64,000 bases of DNA from the NCBI GenBank assembly GCA_947034895.1, contig OX344763.1:32177025-32241024 (forward strand). The letters are read 5' to 3'. Of this stretch, positions 24,900-37,429 are shown piece by piece. The position numbers and the translations under genes were made by a program. How positions within the stretch are numbered: the first letter of the stretch is position 1; each line of letters opens with the position of its first letter. The stretch is from Rhytidiadelphus loreus (lineage: Eukaryota; Streptophyta; Bryopsida; Hypnales; Hylocomiaceae). Below the pieces are notes generated by a model that was not told the origin of the DNA, searched no databases, and was given only the letters and a program-made list of their open reading frames with translations.

Positions 24900-26390
24900 C
24901 TTTATGGAGGGATGGAATTGTAGTAAGTGGTGAAGTAAGCTTATAATATTGTTATCTCTTTATTATTGTCCAAATTCTTTTGACATGACTCTATTCTAAA
25001 TGGAAATATAGTATTTTGTATAAAATAAAAGCCCCTATTTGTGCTATGTGAAATTTTATGCCACTTTGTAGTCACTTAGTATTGTGTATCTATAATAGTC
25101 ACTAATTATAACTAAGCATAGTTACTAATACTGAATATATATAATTTTATTGTTTCATGTTGACAATTGAAATAGGATCCCAACACACTTTAGCAAGAGT
25201 TATTTGGACACCGTATGAATAAGCTATGAATTTTCAAAGTATTGTTCCTAAGTGTGTCCAAAACCAACATACACTAGGCTCTCATAAACTCAAGTTTTGA
25301 TTGAGTACATCTTATGTAATCAATATCTAAGCTTTTGTGACACTTTTTGGTCCAAATGAAGGTGTCACATTTTGGATAGTAGAAAGAAATTAACTCCAAT
25401 CATGTTTTATAATTGGCATACATAAAAAATTTGTTCATTTAAAGTCCCACAAGTGACTCTTAGAAGTTATTTGGGGGAGTATTGATTATGGGTGTACATA
25501 CCTTATGTATTTGCACAAGAGAACACTTTCATATACTGAGGAAGTTGGCAAATGCCCAAAATATCTTCTAGAATCAATAATGCCTTTGTTGATATTGTTG
25601 ATAAAAACAATTGCGTATGTACTTCTATATAGTAGGGGGGAGGACACATGAAGGAGTTAGATTGCCTTGTTGTTAATGTTTTTAACTTAATGAGGAGGGA
25701 AATCCTTATTGGTTTTTGATTCTTTATGTAACTACTATAAGCAAGATGGTTTTGGACAAACTTAATTTAACTATTTCACTATTTCATCATGTTTTTCCTA
25801 TATGTAATGTCATTTGCAATAGAAATTTGTCTTTGGAGACTAAATGAACTTGTATTCCTTCAATAAATTAATCTTACTAATCTTACTAAAAAAATTATAA
25901 TAAAACTCTAAAATAGTCAAAGTAATCAACTTGATTAGTATGAACAATTTCATTAGCCCTTTAGATGCCACACAATTTTTTTGAAAAAAATGATTTCGTT
26001 GCCTGCTTATATTTTAGTGCCAAGAATTATTATTCATAGAAATATGAAAGTGTGAACATGGAATTCACCCGTAGAAAGTAGAAGTGCACTTGGTGGTGTT
26101 ATTAAATGTCCAATATGGTAGTACATTTTGCAATAAATTTGTATGTTAAATATGATTGGTTAGTTTGTGCTAATATAGAAATCACAACAAATTTATTTTT
26201 TAGCGAAGTAAATTTTGACATTAAATTAGACATTCAAACCTTTCTAGTGACAAATTGCTCGCAAATGTACAAATTAGTCTTAATTTTTAGTGGAATTTCA
26301 AACCTCAAAAATTCATTCAATATATAGTTTAGAATTTGAATAGGTTCCTTATGAGTTCAATTTTTGGTGACACTTTTTGAAATTTTCTCA
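24900..26390. other. AT-rich intergenic DNA, nothing recognised
   Basis: Only short open frames without domain signatures are present. No repeat boundaries were clear. Confidence 0.45.
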
Positions 26391-26394
26391 TGAG

Positions 26395-27095
26395 ATGTAA
26401 AAACTTATTATCTTTGAGAGAATGTAATTTTTATTTCAATTGGTGCTTGGGAGCAAAAGTTGTATGACAAAAAATAAAGTTAAGCTCAAAACTAAACTGG
26501 GTGGATTGAAAAAAATCCACGAAAATTTGATTTAAAATTTGTTGCTCATGGATTGTATTTTTTTTCTATAATTTAGAAATCTTTGATTAATTCCATTTTG
26601 ATTTGTGATGTGAAAGTTATGGAGCATCTTATTTTGGGGCAATTAGATTATCTTTTTGAAAAAATAACATATAGAATTTGTATTTGAGTCCATTTTTTCA
26701 AAAAAAGAAGTTCCTTAGGATTAACTTTGATTGTTAGAGCAATCTCACCATTGGAATTAGTGTGTTTTAATTCTACCTTAGGGTTATTAATGATTTAGTT
26801 TTCTCCTCTATTATAGATAGACCTTCTTCTACTTAACAATTTTTTGAAAAATGAAAATCATGTTATTTTTAACTTTTATTTTTCCTATATTTTTACTCCA
26901 TTCTTTATGATTAAAAGATTAAAGTTAAGAAGATTCAATATTTCATAAACTTGTTTGCTCCAATGCCTAGAAATATGATTTCTTCACTTTGAATGCATTT
27001 TTCTTGCAATCTATGCAATCAAAGTGTGAAATTTTTACCTCACATTCTTATACTAGTTTATTGCAAGATCCTATAGTTAGATATGCATTAAATGT
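26395..27095. repeat. Dispersed repeat C, copy C1
   Basis: About 700 bp align in the same orientation with 52120-52850. Shared landmarks are TTTATTTCAATTGGTGC followed by GGAGCAAAAGTT, GATGTGAAAGTTAT, TTGAAAAAATAACATAT, TTTTTGAAAAATGAAAATCA and TTAGATATGCATTA at the 3' end. A third, partial and inverted relic lies at about 30860-30960. No protein is recognisable; it is probably the non-coding part of an old transposon. Confidence 0.65.
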
Positions 27096-27099
27096 GTTT

Positions 27100-27350
27100 C
27101 AACCCCTCTAAAGGACCATTTCAAGTTGGTTCCCCATGTTGGAAACCAACAACTGCTGTTCAAAATTTAAAATTATTAAAATGTTAAAAAATAATTATTA
27201 TACTAATAAAATAATAATAATAAATAAATTTTATTATTTTTTGATGTAGTAGTCTCTCAACCATGTTAAACTCCAGTAGCGGCTATGTTCCTACAGTCTA
27301 TGAACTATAGGGAACTCATAGCCCTCTAAACAAGGTAAATCCAATGTCTT
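27100..27350. repeat. Repeat E, copy E1 (degraded)
   Basis: The start (GGACCATTTCAAGTTGGTTC) and end (GGAACTCATAGCCCTC, then AGGTAAATCCAATGTCTTA) resemble the start and end of 30205-30485 in the same order and orientation, with an AT-rich middle in both. The identity of the element is unknown. Confidence 0.45.
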
Positions 27351-27939
27351 AATCCAAAAAGATTGGGAGGGCTTTTGGTCAAAATACAAATGTGTTATGA
27401 AATATAAATTCCATGACTTTTTCAAAGTTAGAAGGTGCATAATAAGGAGAACTTTTAGAGACAACCCTAAGCATAAAGAATATAAAAATATCTATACAAT
27501 AAAATTTTGGATAATATTTATAGATTTGTTTCACATCAATTTTGAAGATGTCACTTTAATAGCTAACCAAAATGCAATATATATTTTTAGCATTTGCAAA
27601 ATTCTATGATTGGTCAAAATTATAGTTTAGGATGATTTGCGAAAATACAGTACAACATCTATTTACGAGAACATCAACACTTTCTCAAATAGTAAAATTT
27701 TTAAATTTTAGTTAAACAGTAAATTCTTTAAGTTATTTCTTAATAAAAAGATATTAATTGTAGCAATCTTAGTTTGTAATAAAAGAAATAGGAAGACAAT
27801 CCAACTTTTGCAATAAACGCACTATTCAAACTTAGAGGTTTCTAATAATAATGTGTGCCTTGCTATTGCCATTTGCAATTGCTAAGCCTCATCTACTAGT
27901 GGTATTTGTTGTCATTGCTTACAATATCCTTTGTTGTCA

Positions 27940-28560
27940 TGCCCATAGAGAACTAGTATTTCATCAGTCTCATCTTTAGTACCAAAGATGATGTTATGCA
28001 ACAAAATACAAACTATGACCATGTTAGGAAGTTTGGGCAAATTTGGGCTTATTGTTGTATTTTTCTAAATAAGTCACATGCCTTTCAGAATACCAAAGGA
28101 TCATTCCACTAGCATTCAAGTTGAGGAATGCTTGAAATTTGGAATGGCAATATTTTGGAGAAAGATTAACAACATATAGTGTTCACCAATGTAATTCGCT
28201 TTTCTAATGAGCACTTGGTGCACATGAAAAGACCCATTCAATTGCAGTCTTTTTGCAACTTGATTATAATTATTTGACCTATGGAAAACTTGGGCATTAT
28301 ATTTTGATCATTCCCGGAAATCCTACATAGACACCAATAAATTAGCACTTACTGCTCTATGGACATACACCTTACTTTATCTTGTAATGAATAACTTCTT
28401 GGATATCTACATAATGTTTGGTAGGTAGAAGAAGTCAAAACTTCTTAGAAGAATAGTTGTATTTGCCTAGTATCTTAGATGGCTTCTAATATACTTTGTG
28501 TGACTATATAAAACCTTTTCAAGTGACCCTTCTAAACTATGTATGCAACTTTTCGAAGCT
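27940..28560 (-). pseudogene. Wrecked PIF/Harbinger-type transposase
   Basis: Translated on the minus strand with frame changes, this stretch shows pieces in the order expected for the C-terminal half of HARBI1-like DDE transposases. First, near 28255-28230, comes a segment like KxAIEWVFS. FGILKGM follows at about 28075-28100, like the AFGxLKxRW motif. Then come PNMVIVCILLHNI at about 27990-28028, like the conserved A/CCxLHN motif, and a KDETDE acidic stretch just after. Many stops and frameshifts are present, so it is dead. MITE A4 begins about 50 bp upstream of it, possibly inserted into the same old element. The assignment is from remembered motifs only. Confidence 0.5.
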
Positions 28561-28607
28561 TTCTAGTAACCCCTAGGATTTTCTTAATGCCTTTTAGAAG
28601 AGCATTA

Positions 28608-28909
28608 AGGTGGTCTGCTCTTCAAGCGACCATTTAAGATCTGATTGCCTTTTCGGGGAAGCTAAAATCCTTAAAATAATTTTCAGTAAATTTTTGCAGG
28701 AAGAAAAATGGAATTAGCATCTAACCCAAGTCGTTTCATATTTTTTGGACCTTCTTGGAATTAGTTACGATTTTTTGCAGTTGAAATGCAAGGATCACTA
28801 AAAGCGACCATCTCTTGAAGTATATATTGTCGGTACATTGAAGAAAGCAAAATGTACCCTTGTGTCATGATTGCTTTTAGAGCATGGGCGCTTTTAGAGC
28901 AAACTACTT
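28608..28909 (+). mobile_element. MITE family A, copy A4
   Basis: The left end is AGGTGGTCTGCTCTTCAAGC and the right end GCTTTTAGAGCAAACTACTT (with one internal copy of GCTTTTAGAGCA just before). TA lies at 28606-28607 and 28910-28911. The 302-bp interior includes ATTAGCATCTAACCCAAGTC and CGTTTCATATTTTTTGGACC. This is the best-preserved copy and can serve as the family reference. Confidence 0.88.
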
Positions 28910-28911
28910 TA

Positions 28912-31900
28912 CATTGATTTTTTTGAATAAACCCTTGGGGGAGTCATTTAGAGTGTCCATTAGAAGCCACGTGCGAACAAAACTTTGGACCCCCTATATA
29001 CTTTTTGAATTTTAAATTAAAAAAAATTAAAAAAATATTAATAGACTTTCCTACTTTGAAAGTTTATGTTTTGAATTATTGATATTTTTATTTGTTAATA
29101 ATAATTAGTTACAAATTTTTGAAATAAAGAGATACATTGTAGAATTCAAAAATAACTTTCACACCCCTATATTATATAAGAAAAAATTGTCTAAAAAATG
29201 AACAAAAAATTCCTAAAAATAACTCATTATTGAAAGTTCATTTTGAGTTGAATATTGACTCAATGGTCATCTAAATGTGTCTTCTATAATTATTTGAGTT
29301 GAAAAACATGCCATTTTAGTTCATTTTCAACCTCTTCTAGAAATCATTTCATATTTTATTTGAGTTGGAAATTTTGGCAATAGAAAGCTATAGTCATTAT
29401 TAAACAATGTTCAAAATTTTAGGTTGAAATTATAGTTTATTAGAAACCACTTGTTCGCACATGGTTTTTTATAGTAGAACTAAGTGCACCCCCTGAGAAT
29501 AAACCTCAAGATATAGTGATAGTATATATTGAAAGCAAGATGGACAAAAATCAGTTTTGCTAGCATAAGTTTTAAAGCATTTTGCTAAGCATTAATTGTT
29601 TGTTACTTCTTATCATTATATGTATACCATATTGTTGTTTTTATATTTTAATTAAAAAATTGTATATAATAAAAGGTGTTTTCATGCCACGAGTACTCTT
29701 AAAAGTGCATTCACAAAAATACACAAGATACACAGATTGCCCAACCTCAAGCTCTAATGTACTTGTGAATTAAAAGTGGTTGTGATGCCCTTGGTATTAT
29801 AAATTTAATAAATATAATCAAATTTAGATTTTTTATAAAACAATCAACATAGGGCCTACAAGAGTACCTTCAATATGAAGGTTCTCTTTTCTTAGTTCTC
29901 CAAGCCATTCCCATTGAATGAAATTGCCATTTGAATTTTTTTCACTCTATTAATTGTTTTGAAAAAAACACCAACTAATCTTAGAGTGTCCATTTTGGAA
30001 TAAGGTAGTTCTATGTCTAAAGTACATATTATAAAATTGACACTCTCAATTCTAGTACAACATTGTCTATTTTGTGTCTATATGGTCAATTTTGTTAAAA
30101 TGGTGGTATTTCATTAAAATGGCACAAAATGAAACCACTGAAAGAATGAAAACAATGGAAAGATTGTCCGAGGGGAGTGGAAATCATTAGGTGAGATCCG
30201 GGGGGGGGGGCTGGAGGGTCGTTTCAGGGTTGTTTCCAACTTCGTTCCCCCGGGGCCCCATCGAACGCGGATGCTAGATTTTTTTTTTTTTTAAATAAAA
30301 AAATAAAAAATTTAAGTTTTTAAAATGAAAAACAAAGTTAAATTTTTTTATTTTTATTTTTTAAAAACGACATAGTAGTCTCGGCTAGGTCAGCAGAGCT
30401 CACGAACGACCAGTTTCGGCCAGTTTCGGGGGGGTCCCCACTTGAGAACTCACAGCCCTTCCTAGTAGGTAAATCACATCTAATGGCGTAAACTAGGAGT
30501 GATTTGAATGTGCTAGGTTTAAAATTGACACATGTATGACCCTATCACGGCACACTTATTCACTTTTGTAGAAGATTTTCCATTAAAATGGTGTGCGGAA
30601 TACAACCATTTTAACGAAAATGACCATCTATTTATCTTTAATACATTGTGACATGTTAGAAACACACTAGGTTAAACATGAAATTCCCAAAACAAGGATG
30701 TTCAAAAATTTTAAGGCATAAAATACTAGTATAGATATGTCTTTTTAAAGAAGGCTTGAGAAAAAAGCAAATAAAAAAAATGGAGGAAAATCCCAAAGTT
30801 CTAGAATTTGCAAAATTGTCAATTTGCGACTAAATTTTTTGGGTAACCATAACTTGAAATCACCATGAACAACTTCCTTTGTTTCTTTTACCTTCATTTC
30901 CCACAAAATAAAACTCTTCATAACTTTCATCTCATAAATCAAAATTAAGTGCCTCAAATTTTTTGTATAGGTACCAATCTATCCAACCAAATAATTTAAT
31001 TAATCTATTTTTAGAACACATTTTTAACTTCCCGTTTTGACATTGAAACCAAAAAACTTATACTTTTGCAATGCTTATGTGAATGACATGCAATAAAGCT
31101 TCATTCATAGAATATAATGAATAGACATATTTTTTAAATTTTCATGCAAAAAATCCAAAATATATAGTCAATAGAGCCTACCTAAGTTCTCAAAAGTTCC
31201 AAAGTGGGCTCGTTTAGGGATCAAAGAGTAAAATAGTCAAGAAAATTAAGATTATTTCAACTTCTAATTGCAAATTTTTTTTTGTTCCTAATTAAATTTT
31301 TGAATATGTAATCTTACCTTGGTGACAATATGATGATAATTGTTTCGTAATCCTTCTTTTTTTTATCACTTTCATTAATACATGGTACAACGGGATTAAA
31401 AAGAAAGATGGTGTAAAATTATAATTCCATCCTTTTTGCACACTTTGAAAGAGACATAGATCTCCAAGATTAGATGGTCTTTGATATAGTTTGGAGGACA
31501 AAGTTATATCATATAACTTCTTCATCACTTCACAACATTCATCTAAAATTAATCTCTTATAAATCAAAAACACTCTATTGAAAGTGATTACATGAATAGT
31601 TTTAACTCCAAAATGTAAAGGTAAATGCTAGGGCAAATTCAAGGACTTGAAGAAATATAAATCAAGTTTAAACTATTCTTTTGATGGATTTTAAAATTTC
31701 TCTCGAATTGACGACAAAAAAATCTGTCACTTAGCCATATTTAGATTGAAATATTTTGCCATCCACATATTTGTACTTTACTCATTCAATTTTGATGATT
31801 TCATCTATACTTTAACAGTTATCATCAATCATTTGGCCACAAAAATTTATTGTCTTGAACAAAAAAATGAGTTTTGAGAAAAAAAATCTTGGCAAGTTTT

Positions 31901-32043
31901 CCTTTGTAAGAAAATCATAATCTTGTAAAATATAGCTTTGTTGCCATGCAACAAAACCAAAAAGATTTCATCGCTGAGTTGTTTCATTGAGAAAATGTTT
32001 CCCTCGAATTTTAACAATAACGAATGAATGAAAAATTGAGCAG
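28912..32043. other. AT-rich intergenic DNA with G/C-tract repeat
   Basis: No gene was recognised. An inverted pair around 30085-30122 and 30585-30620 (GTTAAAATGG with CCATTTTAAC) encloses repeat copy E2. A partial inverted relic of repeat C is at about 30860-30960. A 93-codon minus-strand frame (31292-31573) has no recognised domain. Confidence 0.45.
30205..30485. repeat. Repeat E, copy E2, bounded by G tracts
   Basis: It opens after a G10 run with GGAGGGTCGTTTCAGGGTTG and closes TGAGAACTCACAGCCCTTCC, then TAGTAGGTAAATCACATC. The middle is T- and A-rich. The C/G-rich blocks at both ends contrast sharply with the surroundings. The ends match copy E1 at 27100-27350. Confidence 0.45.
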
Positions 32044-34702
32044 ATGAAAACAAGGCGGATGAAATCGTGACCCAGTTTGCCAACTGGAAGAATCCCACAT
32101 TCCGTCGCACGGCGTGCTTCTTCAATCTGCACCGATTGATAGACTACTTCAACGTGGTGATCTATTCCGGTATCGATTTGCATACAATCACATGTGCATT
32201 CATTAATTTTCGGAACGAATTTGAACCAAATTTTCGTTCATGATTCGATCTGCAACTCGAGGAAACCGAAATTGGACGCTTGATGTAAAAATTGTAGAAT
32301 TAAAACTGCTTTAAGCGTGTTGTGGAAATTTTGGAAAGGTTTGGAGCTTTAGGGGTTCCTGATTCTTGAGAGTATTTGTTTTCGGGAAGAATTAGGGCTA
32401 GAGGTATCCCCTGTTTTGGTTCGGAGCTTTCGAGGTTTCTGATTTTTGAGTGCATTTGCTTCAAACAGGATTCGGGTTAGGGATATCCCCTGTTTTGATT
32501 GGGAGCTTTCGGGGTTTCTGAATTCTGATTGCATCTGTTGCGGACAGAATTAGGTTTCAGGATATCCCCTGTTTTGATTTGGAGTTTTGGGGTTTATGAT
32601 TGTTGAGTGCATTTGTTGCAGACAAAATTAGGCTCAGGGATGTTCTCTGTTTTTAATTGTGTGGTAGGGTTGAGACATCTTCCGTGTAGGGCGATGTCTT
32701 ATGTTCTGCTCTATCAATATTATATGTTGTTTCTTTGCAATATGGTTCTGTATGCGAAAATTCCTTACGTAAATTCCTTCTGTAATTCAGAGGTTGTAAT
32801 TCGGAAGAGTCAAGAGATAAATTGTCTTCTTATTGATGTTTTTCTGAACAATGTTTGGGGTTCCATTCAATTTATTCATGTAGTTCGAGAATCAAGTGCC
32901 AACCATTGGAGAAATTTGAGATACAAGATGACTTTCTTCCTAGGAACTGGTCTCACTGGTGTAGACATGGTCGAAGACACAAGAAAATTAATGTGTGTAC
33001 CGTGTATTTTTAAGTCTTAGGAAATTATGAGCTAATTTGTCAACCTTTTTCCCAAATTTTTCATTCCTTGAGTAGCAGCTAACTGCTGTTTTAGATTTTG
33101 CACGCACACCTGGTTGCATTTTGAAATGTATGTGTAAGAATGTATTCAGCAGTTCCCTTCTATTTATGTATTGGCACACTGCATTTGCCGAGGCCTTGTT
33201 CAATGTTTCCCATCTGTCGTTTCATCCTAGAACTTGAGTCTTCTTTGTCTCTGTTTTGGTCCAAATGAGCTTTGTCTTCGGAGGATGGTAGATTCTACCC
33301 ACAAGTCATTAGCTTAGTAAACTTGGAGTAGTTGCAGCTGTTGGCCCTAAGCGCAAGCAGGTATGAGGTTGGTGTTGATGTTTGACTATTGATGAGTCCT
33401 TTGTTGAACTTTGTATCAATATCAAACACTTTTAATGGAGTTGATTGACATGTTTTAATTCAATTCGCAATTTATGTTTTTGACATGTGTTGAAGAAATA
33501 ATTGGTGTCTTAACCATTATTCTCATGCATGTATTCTGTTCTAGATTTGAAGAGTATCCTTAGTACTCTGTACTTAATATTGTATCCCCTGTCTTATTTT
33601 CTTGTGGTACTTTTGATTATCTTGCATTCATCAATTCTGTTAGCTTTTCATCGCAACATTTTGCATTCTCTGAACTAAATTCTTGATTTGATTTGTGATT
33701 GCAAACTACTATGTTCAAGACAACATTGCAAGAATTCTCAAACCAGAGATGAAGATTTGCTTTAGTCGCATTTGCTTGCAAAGGTAAGCGTTGCTTTCGA
33801 ATTGTTCATTTAACGACTCTCTTGTAGTACCACTTGCTTCATGTTGTACTACCTGATTTCATCAAAGAGCTTGGGATTTGAATGCTGTGGGAACTGACGA
33901 TGACAACGTTTCTCTATTTTGCAGTCTACTTATTGGAAGTGATGCTCGTTTGTATGGGCAGTAGAATCGTAGTTCCTATTGCCGGTGCTTCCAATCAGAT
34001 CTTGTTTCCAAGTATTTATGCTTTCTTTGCATACACAGTTGTACACGAAGAGGTGATCAGAATCTTTCAGTTTATTCAGCTTTAGGTCAAGTCACAGCAC
34101 ATGTGTCTTCAACTTGCCTTGAATGGACACTACAGGTATTTCAACACGTGTAAACACATGTATGAGTGTGATTTTTGGTAAATATATTGAGTTGTGGAGA
34201 GATCTTTGGGTACAAGAGCCAAATCTGTTGAAATTTTATCACTCTGAGTTTCTTATGCAGTTTCACAGTGCGAGGTTGTAGACTGACAATAGTGACAGTA
34301 AGAGAATCCCATTTCTATTCAAATATTGATTACCATAGACAAGTAACAAAGTATGCTTGCTCCAATTGTTAGTATATGCAACCAAGTGTTGAATTCCTTA
34401 GTTTGCACAAGCTCATATGGAACAATATTTATAAAATGTCTTGGTCTCTTGTATGTCGACTTAACACGCAAACTTATTGCAAATATTGTTACCTGTGAGT
34501 ACATGTAAAGTGAATTCACTGCAACTCTATTGAACTCACGACACTAAATCTAGTATCGATCAGTGCAGTTTGAATGTAGCAAATTTTGTTTGAGCATAGT
34601 TGAGCATGTGCTCGGTGCTAACTACACTTGGCTGTGTGTCACAGTTGTCTGAACACCAATGCTGTATTTCAGGAACTCAAGATATGGGAGAATCTGTACT
34701 GA
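32044..34702 (+). CDS. Spliced gene for an unrecognised membrane protein, 5' part missing
   Basis: Three plus-strand exons join in frame: 32044-32169 (acceptor GAGCAG, donor TTCCG|GTATCG), 33925-34052 (acceptor TTTTGCAG, donor GAAGAG|GTGATC) and 34673-34702 (acceptor TGTATTTCAG, stop TGA). Together they give at least 93 residues. The first exon encodes a polar stretch containing ANWKNPTFRRTACFFNLHRL. Hydrophobic runs follow at the first junction (YFNVVIYSVYLLEVMLVC) and in exon 2 (NQILFPSIYAFFAYTVV), suggesting two membrane passes and a short charged tail (HEEELKIWENLY). No in-frame ATG precedes the first exon (TGA at 32037-32039), so an upstream exon is needed and I could not find it. The intron between the first two exons has a 79-bp tandem array. 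I do not recognise the family. A truncated or captured gene is an alternative. Confidence 0.4.
32343..32655. repeat. Four tandem 79-bp units in the intron of the 32-34 kb locus
   Basis: Units begin at about 32343, 32423, 32502 and 32581 with GGAGCTTTxGGGGTTTCTGA, and each contains GATATCCCCTGTTTTGATT or a close variant. The spacing is 80, 79 and 79 bp. The array starts about 170 bp after the exon donor at 32170. Confidence 0.9.
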
Positions 34703-35121
34703 AGAAAAAAGAAGATGCCAGAGACAATTAGAGCATCGTAAATACCTGAATACCTGAATTATTCTTTTTAAGTGAGCAATTGGGCCCAAGAATCCTTCAT
34801 ATTCTTGAAAGGAACTGGGCTCCAGAATATTATGTAAAGGTCTTTTTCAACCAAGGTTGTCAAGCTCCGGACCAAGTACTGATTCAAAACAGAGGACAAA
34901 AGGTGGAAGGTAAGCAATGAATATCCTCCTCATCCCTCAAGTCACGGTTCTTTTTCTTGTTACCTGTAAAAGTTCCAAATTGTCTCAATGGTCTTTCCTT
35001 ATATTCTTCTTTGATATCAACGTGTCCATCCTTGCTGCTTGACCCAAATCCAATGTTGGCTTGAAGCCAAAGTATTTTATTTTGTAGACAACCAAGCATA
35101 GGAATGGGTTTTAGTACAATG
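34703..35121. other. Downstream of the 32-34 kb locus, probable 3' UTR and flank
   Basis: No further in-frame exon was recognised after the TGA at 34700-34702. Confidence 0.4.
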
Positions 35122-35298
35122 CTCCCTCTGTCCCAAAATGATCTTCCGCTTGTTGATCACTTTTGTTCTTGAAGATTCATTCAGTGAATGAATAACAACT
35201 TCCTTGAAATACTTTAGAAACAGGTTGAAATAAAGTTATTTTCAGCCTTAACCATGAACATTTTGTTCAACCCAAAGATCATTCTGGGACAGAGGGAG
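35122..35298. mobile_element. Stowaway-type MITE
   Basis: The termini CTCCCTCTGTCCCAAAATGA and TCATTCTGGGACAGAGGGAG are inverted repeats identical or nearly so to the Stowaway consensus of Tc1/mariner MITEs (CTCCCTCCGTCCC type). The right end is followed by TA; the left flank reads ATG, so one side of the TA duplication is mutated. The element is 177 bp and has no coding capacity. Confidence 0.9.
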
Positions 35299-35299
35299 T

Positions 35300-36938
35300 A
35301 ACTATCCATGTCTTCCAGTTTGTTATATTATATTACAAGTGATACTGCACAAGTTCACATTGTTGTATGTTGAATTTCTTGAAAAGGGGTTTTTTGATTT
35401 TTTCACTCTAGATCAGTTGCTCGTTTGGTAAGTTTTATTTTATTTTATCATAGATCCCTAGCTGTGGCTTTCGCTTTGACACACAATCATACAATTGAGG
35501 CTGGCCCAGAGTTGGGCTCATCTTCTTATTAATACCATTCTTTTAGTTAAAAAAGCTGTCAAACTTTTGAATGGGGAACACGCTTGGATCCGTGAAGGTG
35601 ACTTGTTTGTGAAAAGAAGAGATTCGAATCAGAATAGGATTAGAACAGGCTCACCTTTTGAGGGCATGTGTCGGAAGGGCTTTTAATTGAATGTTTTTCT
35701 TTTTGTTGGGGGAATTTTCTCCTTCACTGAGAAACACACACACAGAGAGAATTTTACTCTGCTTCCAAACTGCTGTAACCTAATTCAGAGGATGATCACT
35801 TATAGCAACTAACTTAAATTAGTTTTTTTTCTTCTTGTTTCCAATTCAGGGGATGATAACTTATAGCAACTAACTTTAATTTGTTGTTTTTCTTGTTTCC
35901 ACTCATCACCTGAAAGTTTGATGATCTTGTGTGTACTTGCAGGGTTGAGCTTGGTCACAAAAAAATGATGGTTGCCATGATTCTAAGCTTCGAGTGCGCG
36001 ATCATTTCGTGCGTGTTTTTTTTCTTTTTCCCCCTTCATTATTTGTGGTTAGCCTATGATGAGATTAGAAGCAACCCCATCCTCTTCATTGACGCACGCC
36101 AGCGAGACACAAAAAAGAGGGGCTGGACTGGGGGGGTGTCCTTCATGTGGAGAGGCCAGCCATTCAATGCTACTCTTGTTATTGGCACAATTTGGAGCGA
36201 TTGTATTGTATTGTACAACACACAAAGAGCCAAGCCAATCGGATCCAATCCTCCAGCGTTGCGTTGTTGTGTTGATTTGGTTGGTTTTCAACGCCGTAAG
36301 AAAAACGGAAGAAACAAACGACTGATCAACTCACTGCTTGTAAATGTAAATGTAAAGTAAAGCCATCCTTCTGGATGTCCTGCAGTCAGTCTGGTAACAT
36401 GTAAATCATGCCTCTATCATTGACTGTTACTTGAAGAAGGTAGGTGTTGCAAAATCCAGTGTCAAGGCCTGCGCGCAATCATGTATTTCTTGTGTAATTT
36501 CCAAAGAGTGATCAATGAGGGTGCAGATGAATGTTGCAAAAGGTCAATTCAGGATGGAGTTTGAGTTTGAGTGTCAGCTAGAGTGGCTCATTTTTCATCA
36601 TGAGTGGAAAGAATTTTAAGTAACATTTTTCCAATATGACCAAATGGTGTACCCCCAAATTGGCATTTTCTGATGGAACTTGGTGGTGGTGGTGGCAGCA
36701 GTGGGAAAGGAAAAAAAAATAACTCTCTGGTCTCAAAAAGAAATGAGTACGGCAGGGCTTATTATTAATGTAAACGTGGGAATGATGGAAAAGGAATTGT
36801 AGTGTATGTGTGGTTCAATAGTATAAACTTACTCCTATCTTACCCATATTTTGTTCTCGAGGTTCTTTTTGCCAATGACAATTTTGATTATACTAATTTA
36901 GAAATACACATATCAAGAAGTTCGCCTCCCTAAAACTA
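35300..36938. other. Gene-poor stretch with one 143-codon frame
   Basis: A plus-strand frame at 35929-36360 follows a good acceptor-like CTTGCAG at 35941. It shows a run FFFFFPLHYLWLAY but no recognisable domain, and it has overlapping frames on both strands. It could be a 3' exon of an unknown transcript or chance. Nothing else stands out. Confidence 0.3.
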
Positions 36939-37030
36939 TTGTTGTCTATATCTTTGTTAATGGAATATCTTTTTTTTTCCTTGTGCAAAGTTTTGATTTG
37001 TTTTGTCAAGCCTTTTTTTCAATATGTCAA

Positions 37031-37221
37031 GTTTGTAACATTGTTAACCAACCTAAACCATTCTCCCTTAGGCATTGGGATAATCCCTCCTAGATCCCTA
37101 GGAGTGAATTTAGTTTCATCTATAGAGAATCATTGGCTTGCTATGAAGTTGCAATGCTTAAGGCTCCTATTTTCTGAGGGAGCAAAAAAGAACCCCCCCC
37201 CAAACATTGGTTAATAATATT
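37031..37221 (+). mobile_element. MITE family D, copy D1
   Basis: The left end is TAACATTGTTAACCAACC and the right end TTGGTTAATAATATTATG, both inverted versions of the same terminus. A GAGGGAGCAAAAAAGAACCC block followed by a C run lies before the right end. It matches copy D2 in order and orientation. An inverted relative lies at 49425-49535. Confidence 0.55.
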
Positions 37222-37429
37222 ATGTCATTTAAAAAAAAAATTCAATACCAATTTAAAAAAAAAGCGAACATATTAAGCCTTATTTTGAAGTTGACCCTTG
37301 AAGGTCCACTGATCCTGCAATTTTTCCAATTCTCCTGATTAAATTACGGAACCCATCTTCACATAATCAAAACCCTTAAATCTATTCATGTTAGTAGTAC
37401 CCCACAGTACTTAACATTCACTGATGTTA

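Noticed and set aside
35929..36360. 143-codon plus-strand frame as a last exon of the 32-34 kb gene
   Set aside because: The 34700-34702 stop already closes the joined frame, and this stretch shows no recognisable domain or conserved-looking composition.
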